Shown here: in pieces, positions 25,867 through 33,988 of the stretch
Numbering within the stretch: position 1 is the first letter of the stretch
Layout of the letters: the number at the start of each line of letters is the position of its first letter
Source of the DNA: Qipengyuania gaetbuli
GTDB taxonomy: Bacteria; Pseudomonadota; Alphaproteobacteria; Sphingomonadales; Sphingomonadaceae
Length of the DNA stretch: 64,000 nt
Assembly (NCBI RefSeq): GCF_020171365.1
Contig: NZ_JAIUZO010000002.1
Span: forward strand, 1,054,001-1,118,000
Direction: 5' to 3'
Position numbers and translations under genes: made by a program
Notes under the pieces: model-generated
What the model was told of the DNA's origin: nothing
Seen by the model: only the letters and a program-made list of their open reading frames with translations
The model's database searches: none

Positions 25867-25909
25867 TGTCCCGCCCACGTGTAAGCCGCCTTGTGCTATG
25901 CTTGCGCCG

Positions 25910-26467
25910 ATGACCCGGATCACTGCCCCGCCGCTGCCGCCGCACAGCCTGCTTGCAAGGAAGCGCGGGCCGGAATGCTACCGCGACGCCTTTCGCGCCG
26001 CCGTGCCGGGAGAGGTCTCGCTGGGCGAGCTGGTCACGGCGTTCTTCTCGAGCCGCGTCTTCCTGACCGAGCGCATGGCGCTCCACCTCATCGGACGCGG
26101 GGCGAGCCACGCGGATATCGCCGCGCTGGCCGCAGGCCGGACCGAACGCTTCGCCGCCTGGCAGGTCGAGGTGCGCGAGGCGAACGAGCTGCTGATGCAC
26201 GATTTCCTCGACAAGACCTGCTGCTGGCTGGCCGTGTCTTATGGCGTGGGCGGCCCGCTGCCCGAACCGGAACCCGGCATGAACGATATCTGGTTCGGCA
26301 CCGCCGTGCGCGAATACGAGGGACCGATCGCGAGCCGCCTGAGAGGCGCCCACCGCTGGTACGCGGAAAAATTACTGGCCGGTGCTGCGCGCAGACTGAC
26401 GCGGCGGCGGCAAGCTGGCCTCGCCGAGGGCGATGGCTGGGGTGAAGGCAGAGATTGGAGCGATTAG
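25910..26467 (+). CDS. Unrecognised protein with a nuclease-like C-terminal tail
   Basis: A 185-residue soluble protein, start MTRITAPP (ATG 25910; ATG 25898 is four codons earlier). The body is alpha-helical by eye: ECYRDAFRAAVPGEVSLGEL, ALHLIGRGASHADIAALAA and EANELLMHDFLDKTCCWLA. No family is recognised. The C-terminal 17 residues (AGLAEGDGWGEGRDWSD) repeat the end of the nuclease encoded just upstream, through a 27-base exact repeat. It may be a chimaera created by copying the nuclease tail. The gene starts 43 bases after the nuclease stop, so the two are probably cotranscribed. Confidence 0.7.
   Translation: MTRITAPPLPPHSLLARKRGPECYRDAFRAAVPGEVSLGELVTAFFSSRVFLTERMALHLIGRGASHADIAALAAGRTERFAAWQVEVREANELLMHDFLDKTCCWLAVSYGVGGPLPEPEPGMNDIWFGTAVREYEGPIASRLRGAHRWYAEKLLAGAARRLTRRRQAGLAEGDGWGEGRDWSD
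26414..26440 (+). repeat. 27-bp exact direct repeat, copy 2 (in following gene)
   Basis: Second copy of the segment at 25813-25839. The sequence after it is similar in protein but not in DNA (gtgaaggcagagatt against gcgaggggcgcgact), which suggests an older duplication with the first 27 bases conserved or converted. Confidence 0.9.
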
Positions 26468-26512
26468 GGTAGAGGTAATGACGCCGCAGAGAACGTCATG
26501 CATAGTCCAGTC

Positions 26513-26908
26513 ATGAAAACCGTTATCGCCGCCATCAGCTACTTCGCGACGATATTTGCGCTCGGCTTTCTGCTGGGTACCGTTCGCACCTTGTGGGGCG
26601 CCGAGGCGCTGGGCGAGACGACCTTCATCCTGTTTGAAGTGCCGATTCTGCTTATAGCGAGCTGGTGGTCGGCCCGGAGCCTATGCGTCCGGCATTCAAT
26701 CAACTCTTTCGCGAGCGCTGCCGTAATGGGCGTCTGCGCATTCACCTTTCTGATGCTTGCCGAACTCGTCTTGGCCACCAGCCTGTCGGGACTGAGCGTA
26801 AGCGAATGGTTCGCACGACTCTGGAAAGTGCCGCAGCTCTTAGGAACAGTTGGTCAATTCACATTCGGAGCAATGCCCCTGCTGGTGGGAGCCAAGACCG
26901 GCGAGTGA
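26513..26908 (+). CDS. Hypothetical four-helix membrane protein
   Basis: A 131-residue protein (from the ATG at 26513; 26498 adds five residues) with four hydrophobic segments: YFATIFALGFLLGTVRTLWG, FEVPILLIASWWS, AAVMGVCAFTFLMLAELVLA and a C-terminal VGQFTFGAMPLLVG. No family is recognised. The base composition is visibly lower in GC than the neighbours, which may indicate recent acquisition. It lies convergent with nrdB, followed by that gene's terminator. Confidence 0.65.
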   Translation: MKTVIAAISYFATIFALGFLLGTVRTLWGAEALGETTFILFEVPILLIASWWSARSLCVRHSINSFASAAVMGVCAFTFLMLAELVLATSLSGLSVSEWFARLWKVPQLLGTVGQFTFGAMPLLVGAKTGE

Positions 26909-26963
26909 AGGATATTCGCGTCGGTCTGCCAAGCGGGATCCGCGCCTGCTAATCCAAGCCGAT

Positions 26964-26998
26964 AAAAATTGCGGGCGGGACAATCATCCCACCCGCAA
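26964..26998 (-). terminator. Intrinsic terminator of nrdB
   Basis: On the minus strand TTGCGGGTGGGA pairs with TCCCGCCCGCAA (26998-26987 with 26980-26969, one G-U pair), followed by TTTTT (26968-26964). It sits 58 bases after the nrdB stop. Confidence 0.85.
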
Positions 26999-27055
26999 CC
27001 TACTATCGCTTGCCTATTGGCAAAGGTCAGTCCCGAACGAACCGCCACTTCAAAA

Positions 27056-28114
27056 TCACTCCGCCGCAACAGCCCCTTCGCTGTCACCGAACAGCCCCGG
27101 GCCGTCGCTTTCGGCTTCTTCCTCGTTCGCGGCCTTGGCGCTCTGGCGCTTGTCGAAGCTGGCCCAGACGTCGTTCCAGTTGCCCCGGGTTGCGCCCTTG
27201 GAATATTCGGTCGCGCGGGTTTCGAAGAAGTTGGCGTGCTCCACACCGTTGAGCAGCGGGGCGAGCCAGGGCAGCGGGTGGTCGTCGACCATGTAGATCG
27301 GCTGCATGCCCAGCTGGCCCAGGCGCCAGTCGGCGATGTAGCGGATGTACTTCTTGATATCCTTCGCCGTCATGCCCGACACCGGGCCCATCTCGAAGGC
27401 GAGGTCGATGAAGTTGTCTTCGAGGCGCACCGTCTTCTGGCAGATGTCGACGATGTCTTCGCGCACCGCCTTGGTCAGGCAGTCCCGCTCGCGCACGAAC
27501 TCGTGGAACATGCGGATGATGCCTTCGCAGTGCAGCGATTCGTCGCGCACCGACCAGCTGACGATCTGGCCCATGCCCTTCATCTTGTTGAAGCGCGGGA
27601 AGTTCATCAGCATGGCGAAGCTGGCGAACAGCTGCATGCCTTCGGTAAACGCGCCGAACATGGCCAGCGTGCGGGCGATGTCCTCATCGTTGTCGACGCC
27701 GAACTGCTGCATGTAATTGTGCTTGTCGGCCATTTCCTCGTATTCGAGGAAGGCGGAATATTCGCTTTCCGGCATGCCGATCGTGTCGAGCAGGTGGCTG
27801 TAGGCCGCGATGTGCACCGTCTCCATGTTGGAAAACGCGGTGAGCATCATCTTGATCTCGGTCGGCTTGAACACGCGGCCGTACTTGTCGTGATAGCAAT
27901 CCTGCACTTCCACGTCGGCCTGCGTGAAGAAGCGGAAGATCTGCGTGAGCAAATTGCGCTCGTGCTCGGTCAGCTTCTGCGCCCAGTCGCGGCAGTCTTC
28001 GCCGAGCGGAACTTCTTCCGGCATCCAGTGGATCTGCTGCTGCCGCTTCCAGAACTCGTAAGCCCAGGGGTATTCGAAGGGCTTGTAGGTCTTGCGGGCT
28101 TCGAGCAACGACAT
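27056..28114 (-). CDS. nrdB: Ribonucleoside-diphosphate reductase, beta subunit (class Ia)
   Basis: A 352-residue di-iron protein that generates the tyrosyl radical used by NrdA to reduce ribonucleotides. The iron-radical motif is METVHIAAYSHLLDT, with Glu, His and the radical Tyr at the E-x2-H-x3-Y spacing of class Ia. Other metal ligands lie in SVRDESLHCEG. The tail is acidic and Ala-rich with a GDSEGAVAAE end. The start is the ATG at 28114 (MSLLEARKTY); one at 28150 would add twelve residues. It is separated from nrdA by 2.3 kb but lies on the same strand. Mature terminator at 26964-26998. Confidence 0.96.
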   Translation of the reverse strand: MSLLEARKTYKPFEYPWAYEFWKRQQQIHWMPEEVPLGEDCRDWAQKLTEHERNLLTQIFRFFTQADVEVQDCYHDKYGRVFKPTEIKMMLTAFSNMETVHIAAYSHLLDTIGMPESEYSAFLEYEEMADKHNYMQQFGVDNDEDIARTLAMFGAFTEGMQLFASFAMLMNFPRFNKMKGMGQIVSWSVRDESLHCEGIIRMFHEFVRERDCLTKAVREDIVDICQKTVRLEDNFIDLAFEMGPVSGMTAKDIKKYIRYIADWRLGQLGMQPIYMVDDHPLPWLAPLLNGVEHANFFETRATEYSKGATRGNWNDVWASFDKRQSAKAANEEEAESDGPGLFGDSEGAVAAE

Positions 28115-28353
28115 CTTGTGGATCTCCGGTTTGGCGCGTGAACGACTCATATAGGGAATCACAGCCCGGAATCGAAGGCAAGAGTGAATGATTCGGCGGG
28201 GATAAGCGCGGGAAAAAATTCCTAGCGCAGCACTATTTGCCGGAACGCGATGCGCAGATGCGACGTTGGGATAGCAATCGGCCACCGAGCCGGTTCGGGG
28301 CTAAGCGGACCAGGTCCGGTTTCCCCTTTTGCGGGCTACGGCTCCGCATCCCC

Positions 28354-28384
28354 GACGCCCCGCCTCGCAAGAGGTCGGGGCGTC
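28354..28384 (+). terminator. Strong hairpin without an upstream plus-strand gene
   Basis: GACGCCCCG (28354-28362) and CCTC (28363-28366) pair with GAGG (28371-28374) and CGGGGCGTC (28376-28384) around a GCAA tetraloop, with a single bulged T. AACTTTT follows. In the 28115-28505 spacer, which I otherwise find empty, nothing is coded on the plus strand before it, so it may end a small RNA transcribed away from nrdB, or lie in the 5' part of the DUF2171 message. Confidence 0.6.
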
Positions 28385-28505
28385 AACTTTTCGTGCCCCC
28401 TGCGACCCAATCCAACGAGCCGTGCATGAGCCTCGGCGAAGCGTGGACCGCATCGCCCTTGCGGCCGTTGGTTAGATGTAACCCACACAGACAAAAGGGA
28501 ATTTT

Positions 28506-28751
28506 ATGTTCGAGAAGCTCCGCATCAAGGAACACATGGAAGTCGCCAATTCGGAAGGCCTGCACGTCGGCACCGTCGACGAGGTCGATGGCGACGCGAT
28601 CAAGCTGACCAAGTCGGACAGCGCCGACGACATCCACCACTTCCTCAAGCTGGATGACGTCGAGAAGATCGACCACAACCGCATCTACCTGAAGGAAGGC
28701 GCGCGTATCCCCGCAGGCCTTGGCAACAAGGCGGTAATGGAAAGCGCCTGA
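28506..28751 (+). CDS. DUF2171 small protein
   Basis: An 81-residue soluble protein of the DUF2171 family (PRC-barrel-like): MEVANSEGLHVGTVDEVDG, IKLTKSDSADDIHHFLKLD and VEKIDHNRIYLKEGA are the family's beta-strand segments. The function is unknown; relatives are often stress-induced in sphingomonads and rhizobia (family knowledge, tentative). AGGGAA lies about six to eight bases upstream of the ATG. The gene stands alone on the plus strand between minus-strand genes and ends in a good hairpin. Confidence 0.88.
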   Translation: MFEKLRIKEHMEVANSEGLHVGTVDEVDGDAIKLTKSDSADDIHHFLKLDDVEKIDHNRIYLKEGARIPAGLGNKAVMESA

Positions 28752-28785
28752 CCCGACTTATCGCGCCTCGGCGCGAGCAAGCCAG

Positions 28786-28817
28786 ACCCCCGCCAGCCCA
28801 CCGGCCGGCGGGGGTCT
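28786..28817. terminator. Terminator between DUF2171 and the glycosyltransferase gene
   Basis: GACCCCCGCC (28786-28795) and GGCGGGGGTC (28808-28817) form a perfect ten-base-pair stem with a twelve-base loop. TTGTC follows on the plus strand. It is positioned to end the DUF2171 message; on the minus strand it would serve the glycosyltransferase gene, which stops three bases away. Confidence 0.8.
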
Positions 28818-28819
28818 TG

Positions 28820-30091
28820 TCATATGCGGCCGAGCGTCCGCGCGATCGCTGCGTCGATATCGGCAAAGGCCCGGTCGCGCGTGTAGCCGCGTGCCGTTTC
28901 CGCCGGCAGGTCGGGCACGCGCCCGCCGCCTTCGTCCTTGGCCTCGATCCATGCGCGGAGTTGCTCTGCGATGCGCCCGGCATCCTGCGTGGCGAGGCCG
29001 AACCCGCCTTCGCGCACGATGGCTGCAGCCTCCCCGCTTTCCAGCCCCGTCGCCAGGATCGGTCGGCGCGCGCCGATATATTCGAACAGCTTGCCGGGGA
29101 TCACCCCGTCCTCCGCCGGGTCGGGCCAGCGGCACATCAGCAGCACGTCGGCCTGCCGCTCCACCCTGAGAATTTCGCTGCGCGGCAGGAACTCGCGCAT
29201 CTCGACACAGTCCGCCACGCCGTATTCTGCGATCCGCTGGTCGAGAAAGCCGTATTCGTCGTGATAGAACACCGCGCGCACGCGGCTTCGGTCCTCGCCC
29301 AGCATGGCGATCGCCTCGAACAGGGCCTTGGGATCGCGCCGCTCGGCATAGATGAGGCCGGCGTGGATGATGGTCAGCCGCTCCGGATCGAGCGGCGCGG
29401 GCACATCTTCCAGCTCGGCGAAATCCGCCCCGTCCCAGCCGTTGCGCGCCAGTGTCACTGCCTTGCCCGTCTGCGCCGCAAGCTCGCCCGCAGCCGTTTC
29501 GGTGACGGCGACGAAGGCGTCGGCGTGGCGCTGCACCTGCCGGCCCAACCGGTTGTAGAGCGTGGTCAGCACCGGCTGGCGGTCGATATAGGGATTGTCG
29601 GCCCACAGGTCGCGCTGCTCGCACACCCATGGCAGGCCGCTTTGGGCCGCGATTTTCTGCGCGGCGATATGCGCTGAATGCGGCGGGCCGGAGGAATAGA
29701 CGAGGTCGAACCCCTTCGCGAGGCACAGGCCGCGCGCCGTATCGACCGCACGGCGGGTCCAGTGCGGATGGAAGCGGTCGGGCATCTGGCGCGAGAGCCA
29801 CAGCCAGCGGCGCAGGCGGCTGGGGCGACTGGCGGGCTTGTCCGGCGCGGCGGAAGGCGCGGGCTTCCCTTCGGCGGCGGGCAGCTTCTCGACCGGGAGC
29901 ATGATCGCGGTGAGGTGTTCGTGGTCGAGGCCGGAATGGATGCCGTTCGCCGCGCCGATACGCGCGCCGATCACGGTGACTTCGTGACCCTGTTCGACCC
30001 AGTGCCGCGCCAGCGCGCCCGTGCGCGCCGCCCCTGCCTGCGCATAGGGCGGGAAATTGGGCGAAATGAAAAGGATGCGCAGCGAACCCAT
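28820..30091 (-). CDS. Glycosyltransferase family 4 protein
   Basis: A 423-residue GT-B enzyme. The N-terminal domain begins RILFISPNFPPYAQAGAAR and contains VYSSGPPHSAHIAAQKIA; the C-terminal nucleotide-sugar domain has LTIIHAGLIYAERRDPKAL and the GKLFEYIGARRPILAT motif typical of GT4. Donor and acceptor are unknown; extracellular polysaccharide or lipid-sugar synthesis is the usual role. The frame has a proline/alanine-rich insertion around residues 75-95. It lies between nrdB and nrdA, with no other sugar genes nearby, so it is either a singleton or a displaced gene. The truncated glycosyltransferase at 12 kb is a different subgroup. Confidence 0.87.
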   Translation of the reverse strand: MGSLRILFISPNFPPYAQAGAARTGALARHWVEQGHEVTVIGARIGAANGIHSGLDHEHLTAIMLPVEKLPAAEGKPAPSAAPDKPASRPSRLRRWLWLSRQMPDRFHPHWTRRAVDTARGLCLAKGFDLVYSSGPPHSAHIAAQKIAAQSGLPWVCEQRDLWADNPYIDRQPVLTTLYNRLGRQVQRHADAFVAVTETAAGELAAQTGKAVTLARNGWDGADFAELEDVPAPLDPERLTIIHAGLIYAERRDPKALFEAIAMLGEDRSRVRAVFYHDEYGFLDQRIAEYGVADCVEMREFLPRSEILRVERQADVLLMCRWPDPAEDGVIPGKLFEYIGARRPILATGLESGEAAAIVREGGFGLATQDAGRIAEQLRAWIEAKDEGGGRVPDLPAETARGYTRDRAFADIDAAIARTLGRI

Positions 30092-30152
30092 GGAAAACCT
30101 AGGTGCCGTGGGAGGCGCGAAAGGGCAAGGCGCTAAGCGCCGCGCGGGCGCT

Positions 30153-30425
30153 CTAGCTGTCCCGTCCGGCCCTCATCGCGCGGAACCTGCCGCTGAGCCA
30201 TGTGAGCGTCAGCGCCGGGAAGGAGGCAAGATAGCCGAGGAACAGCCAGCCGCGCGAGCCCGCCTCGAGCGAGCAGAGGACCAGCCCGGTAAAGCGCGCC
30301 TTGCCATAGACCCTGCCGTGACACTGCGGATCGACCCCGGCCGCATCCTGCAGCACCGGGATCAGCGCGAGCCACGCGGCGAACAGCACCAGGCCGAAAA
30401 GCAGGACGGGCCAGCTCACCTTCAT
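30153..30425 (-). CDS. Small membrane protein of unknown function
   Basis: A 90-residue protein with two hydrophobic segments (about 4-24 and 59-78) and a polar middle holding two cysteines (DPQCHGRVYG, LVLCSLEAG). The C-terminus is Arg-rich. No family is recognised. It lies 41 bases downstream of the nrdA stop on the same strand, so it may be cotranscribed with nrdA. An ATG at 30425 has weak upstream support. Confidence 0.65.
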   Translation of the reverse strand: MKVSWPVLLFGLVLFAAWLALIPVLQDAAGVDPQCHGRVYGKARFTGLVLCSLEAGSRGWLFLGYLASFPALTLTWLSGRFRAMRAGRDS

Positions 30426-30466
30426 GGTGGGCCGGCCCGTCCCGTTCGTCCCGTCCAGGGGATTGT

Positions 30467-32506
30467 TTACTGGCAGGCGAGGCACTCCTCGTAATCGGTC
30501 TGCTCGCCCGCGCTCAGTTCGTACTTGGCGGCATCGGCGGTGTTGTCCGCTTCCACCCCGCCGGCGAAACCGGCGCGCTGCACCGACTTGGAGCGCAGGT
30601 AGTAGAGCGACTTGATGCCCTTCTCCCATGCCTGGAAGTGCAGCATCATCAGGTCCCACTTGTCGACGTCGGCCGGGATGAACAGGTTCAGCGACTGGGC
30701 CTGGTCGATATAGGGCGCGCGGTCGGCAGCGAATTCGAGCAGCCAGCGCTGGTCGATTTCGAAGCTGGTCTTGAAGGTCGCCTTTTCCTCCGGCGTCAGG
30801 AAGTCGAGGTGCTGGACGCTGCCGCCCTTCTCGAGGATCGAGTTCCAGATCGCGGTCGAGTTCTTGCTCTTCTTGTCGAGCAGCTTTTCAAGATACGGGT
30901 TCTTCACCACGAAGCTGCCCGACAGCGTCTTGTGGGTATAGATGTTCGCCGGGATCGGCTCGATGCAGGCGCTGGTGCCGCCGCAGATGATCGAGATCGA
31001 CGCGGTCGGTGCGATCGCCATCTTGCAGCTGAAACGTTCCATCGCGCCCATTTCTTCCGCGTCCGGGCAGGCGCCGCGTTCCTGAGCGAGCACCATCGAG
31101 GCTTCGGAGGCCTTCGACTGGATGTGCTTGAACATCTTCAGGTTCCAGACCTTGGCCATCGGGCTTTCGAAGCCGATGCCCTTCTGCTGGAGGAAGGAGT
31201 GGAAGCCCATCACGCCAAGACCGACCGAGCGTTCGCGCATGGCGGAATACTTGGCGCGGGCCATCTCGTCGGGCGCACGGTCGATGTAGTTCTGCAGGAC
31301 ATTGTCGAGGAAGCGCATGACGTCCTCGATGAACTGCTTGTCGGTGCACCATTCGTCCCACTTCTCGATGTTGAGCGAGGACAGGCAGCAGACCGCAGTA
31401 CGGTCGTTGCCGAGGTGGTCGATGCCGGTCGGCAGGGTGATTTCGGCGCACAGGTTCGAAGTCGAGACCTTGAGGCCGAGTTCGCGGTGATGCTTGGGCA
31501 TCATCCGGTTCACCGTGTCGGAGAAGACGATGTAGGGCTCGCCCGTGGCGAGGCGGGTTTCAACCAGCTTCTGGAACAGGCCGCGCGCGTCGACCGTCTT
31601 GCGGACCGAACCGTCCTTCGGGCTGATGAGGTCGAATTCCTCGCCGTTGCGGACCGCTTCCATGAAGGCGTCGGTGACCAGCACGCCGTGGTGCAGGTTC
31701 AGCGCCTTGCGGTTGAAGTCACCCGAGGGTTTGCGGATTTCGAGGAACTCCTCGATTTCCGGGTGGGTGATGTCGATGTAGCAGGCAGCCGAACCGCGGC
31801 GCAGGCTACCCTGCGAGATAGCAAGGGTAAGGCTGTCCATCACGCGGACGAAAGGAATGATGCCGCTGGTCTTGCCGTTCAAACCGACCGGCTCGCCGAT
31901 GCCGCGCACATTGCCCCAGTAGGTGCCGATGCCGCCGCCCTTGGACGCGAGCCACACGTTCTCGTTCCAGGTGTTGACGATGCCGTCGAGGCTGTCGCTG
32001 ACCGAATTGAGGTAGCAGGAAATCGGCAGGCCGCGGGTGGTGCCGCCGTTCGACAGCACGGGCGTTGCGGGCATGAACCACAGCTTGGAGATGTAGTCGT
32101 AGAGGCGCTGGGCGTGGTCGCCATCGTCGGCAAAGGCATCGGCGACGCGCGCGAACAGGTCCTGGTAGCTTTCGCCGGGCAGGAGATAGCGGTCTTCGAG
32201 CGTTTCCTTGCCGAAAGCGGTGAGCAGGTCGTCGCGCGAGGCATCCGTCTTCACGTCGAAACGGCGGTCGAGCACCTTCTTGCTGTCTTCCTTTTCGGAA
32301 GCGGCCTTGGCGACTTCGGCCATTGCGCCGGCCATGGCTGCGCCGGCCGCTTCGGCGACCAGTGCTTCGCTGCCCTTGTCTTCGTTTTCCATTGCGACAG
32401 CCTTCTGCGCCTTTGCGCTGTTCTTGACGGGCGCGGTGTCATCGACGGTGTCCTGAGTGTCCAGATCCAGTCCCATCGCCGCTTCGTCCCCGCTCTTGAA
32501 ATCCAT
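30467..32506 (-). CDS. nrdA: Ribonucleoside-diphosphate reductase, alpha subunit (class Ia)
   Basis: A 679-residue catalytic subunit that reduces ribonucleoside diphosphates. Active-site residues are seen in PISCYLNSVSD (redox Cys), STSNLCAEITLP (Asn, Cys, Glu) and TAVCCLSSLN (second redox Cys); the C-terminal ECLACQ provides the CxxC that thioredoxin or glutaredoxin regenerates. The first about 75 residues are low-complexity (Ala, Glu, Lys) and lack the usual ATP-cone, so the overall-activity dATP switch is probably missing. The ATG at 32506 is used; the frame also has a GTG at 32518. It is followed by a small membrane-protein gene. Long upstream region holds possible NrdR sites. Confidence 0.95.
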   Translation of the reverse strand: MDFKSGDEAAMGLDLDTQDTVDDTAPVKNSAKAQKAVAMENEDKGSEALVAEAAGAAMAGAMAEVAKAASEKEDSKKVLDRRFDVKTDASRDDLLTAFGKETLEDRYLLPGESYQDLFARVADAFADDGDHAQRLYDYISKLWFMPATPVLSNGGTTRGLPISCYLNSVSDSLDGIVNTWNENVWLASKGGGIGTYWGNVRGIGEPVGLNGKTSGIIPFVRVMDSLTLAISQGSLRRGSAACYIDITHPEIEEFLEIRKPSGDFNRKALNLHHGVLVTDAFMEAVRNGEEFDLISPKDGSVRKTVDARGLFQKLVETRLATGEPYIVFSDTVNRMMPKHHRELGLKVSTSNLCAEITLPTGIDHLGNDRTAVCCLSSLNIEKWDEWCTDKQFIEDVMRFLDNVLQNYIDRAPDEMARAKYSAMRERSVGLGVMGFHSFLQQKGIGFESPMAKVWNLKMFKHIQSKASEASMVLAQERGACPDAEEMGAMERFSCKMAIAPTASISIICGGTSACIEPIPANIYTHKTLSGSFVVKNPYLEKLLDKKSKNSTAIWNSILEKGGSVQHLDFLTPEEKATFKTSFEIDQRWLLEFAADRAPYIDQAQSLNLFIPADVDKWDLMMLHFQAWEKGIKSLYYLRSKSVQRAGFAGGVEADNTADAAKYELSAGEQTDYEECLACQ

Positions 32507-32698
32507 TGTGTGCCCCACCGTCCGTTGTCATCCGGCGGGCTGTTCGCCCCGCCTGCGATTTCGTGTTTCAACCGAGTCGGCAAGCGCAGTGCCTGCCTAG
32601 CAATTTCGCAGGTCTCCGGGGCAGAAACTTATCCCCTTTTTCCCCACAGGCCCGGCGTGATTGCGGCACCCGCCCGATATGGGTCCGGATGCCGTATT

Positions 32699-32748
32699 TC
32701 GCTAGGTCTTGTGGGTACCCCCCGGTGACCGACCACTAGATAGTGAAT
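32699..32748 (-). promoter_or_regulatory. Possible NrdR-box pair upstream of nrdA
   Basis: Two segments resemble the NrdR box consensus ACAC(A/T)ATAT-TwGTGT: 32699-32714 (CGCTAGGTCTTGTG core) and 32733-32748 (CACTAGATAGTG core). Each keeps about ten of sixteen consensus positions. The start-to-start spacing is 34 bases, slightly more than the 31-32 usually seen. They lie 190-240 bases upstream of the nrdA start. Speculative. Confidence 0.3.
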
Positions 32749-32988
32749 CAGAGCCGAGTCCTGCGCAAGAGGGTGAATGAAGATTTAATGCGTCAATTCG
32801 CCGCTTTCGCGAGGTGTATGATTGTGGTGCAACGCAGCGACGCGTGGACCAAGCTGGAGTTTGTGCGCGCGCAAGCCCCAAAATGAATCTGCGAAAAAAT
32901 TTTTGCGGGCAAAGCCGGCTTTCCGGGATTGCGCAGGATGCGAATCCGGGCGCGCAATTTTCGAATCCGGAGCATCGCCCGGGCACCG

Positions 32989-33020
32989 AAAAAGGGCCCC
33001 GCCCGAAGACGGAGCCCTTT
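32989..33020 (-). terminator. Intrinsic terminator of the TonB-C-like gene
   Basis: On the minus strand AAAGGGCTCCG pairs with CGGGGCCCTTT (33020-33010 with 33001-32991, one G-U pair), followed by two more Ts. It lies 85 bases past the stop at 33106. The remaining nrdA-side spacer (32749-32988) shows no gene. Confidence 0.75.
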
Positions 33021-33105
33021 CGTTAGGCAGACCCGGCGCGGGGCGGCACCCCGCAGACAGATACCGCCCCAACGCCGAGACGGCTCCTGGCCCTTGGGGG
33101 AAGGG

Positions 33106-33618
33106 TCAGGAACTCGGACGCGGCGCGAAGCTGAGGGCAAGCACCGCCCGTTCGGCGGGATCGGCCGAGGCGAGGCGTGCGGCCTCCGATTCGGCCAGCT
33201 TGCGGCTGAGCCTTTCCATGTGGCCCTTGCTGTAGGCCACGATGACATTGGCCTGGATAATGGGATCGTCGCCTGCGCTGGACGGCAGGGGCGTGAGCGA
33301 ATCGAGCCGCTCCACGGCCTTGCCGACTTCACGATCGAGGCGCTTGCTTCCCGAGGACTCGTAGGTCGTGATGTCGACAGGCGTTCCGTCCTCGCCGGCG
33401 CGGAAGCGGATCTTGACGATCCCGGCCGGCTCCCAGCGCGGGTCGAAGCGCATCCGGCGCAGCTGGGTATCGAGATCGCTCGACACTTCTTCGACGAAGC
33501 TCTGGTCACTGCGCGGGGACACGATGATGTCCTGGTCCGCATCCTTCGATGAAAGAGGCACGGCCAGCATCGATGCTGCCGCCGCAGTGGCTAGTATGAA
33601 ATAGGTTGGCTTGAACAT
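33106..33618 (-). CDS. TonB C-terminal-like periplasmic protein
   Basis: A 170-residue protein with a signal peptide (1 to about 20) and a single TonB-C-like domain: RMRFDPRWEPAGIVKIRFRA, VDITTYESSGSKRLDREVGK and AVERLDSLTPLPSSA are the usual beta-alpha-beta pieces. There is no Pro-rich spacer or membrane-anchored cytoplasmic helix as in true TonB, so it is more likely a secreted TonB-family protein of unknown role than the energy transducer. The ATG at 33618 has AAAGGA eight to nine bases before it; ATG 33627 overlaps that site. A terminator follows 85 bases downstream. Confidence 0.75.
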   Translation of the reverse strand: MFKPTYFILATAAAASMLAVPLSSKDADQDIIVSPRSDQSFVEEVSSDLDTQLRRMRFDPRWEPAGIVKIRFRAGEDGTPVDITTYESSGSKRLDREVGKAVERLDSLTPLPSSAGDDPIIQANVIVAYSKGHMERLSRKLAESEAARLASADPAERAVLALSFAPRPSS

Positions 33619-33988
33619 TGTGATCATCCTTTCGCTAAGGCGGGATGATCGGCCGCAGAGAGTATCACACGAGGTGCGACTGGTGGTATTTGTGTATGCG
33701 ATGACGGTCTATGGTCGATCCGACCCGGCACTGGTCTGCGGAAACTGTCCGGGCAGTCGCGAGGCTACGCCGATTTCGGCAAATGTCAAAAACACGACCG
33801 GAAAATCCCCGATTCCCGCCAAATTCGCAATCTTCTTGCGCCAATCGGTAAATCCGGCACATCTACGTGGCGTTTTGAAACCTTAACGGCATATCTTGTC
33901 GCTGAAACGCGCAACCTAATTCGTAGGCCCCGCCCGGCACGCGCCGGGTGATTCTGGACAGAAACGACAAGCCCGCTAGGAAACCGCC
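33619..33988. other. Spacer of about 370 bases with no gene seen
   Basis: Region between the divergent TonB-C-like and acyl-CoA ligase genes. It is visibly lower in GC than the neighbours. Short frames on both strands carry no family pattern. It presumably holds both promoters; I could not identify confident -35/-10 pairs. Confidence 0.5.

Noticed and set aside
28300..28500. tmRNA or 6S RNA in the spacer before the DUF2171 gene
   Set aside because: No tRNA-like end, no SsrA tag frame and no long 6S-type stem with a central bubble were found; only the single hairpin is supported.
28820..30425. Extracellular-polysaccharide cluster
   Set aside because: Only one glycosyltransferase, with no polymerase, flippase or sugar-nucleotide genes nearby.
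30638..32728. Long open frame on the plus strand opposite nrdA (about 700 codons)
   Set aside because: The frame lacks any family pattern and mirrors nrdA codons; GC-rich DNA produces such antisense frames. nrdA motifs on the minus strand are complete.
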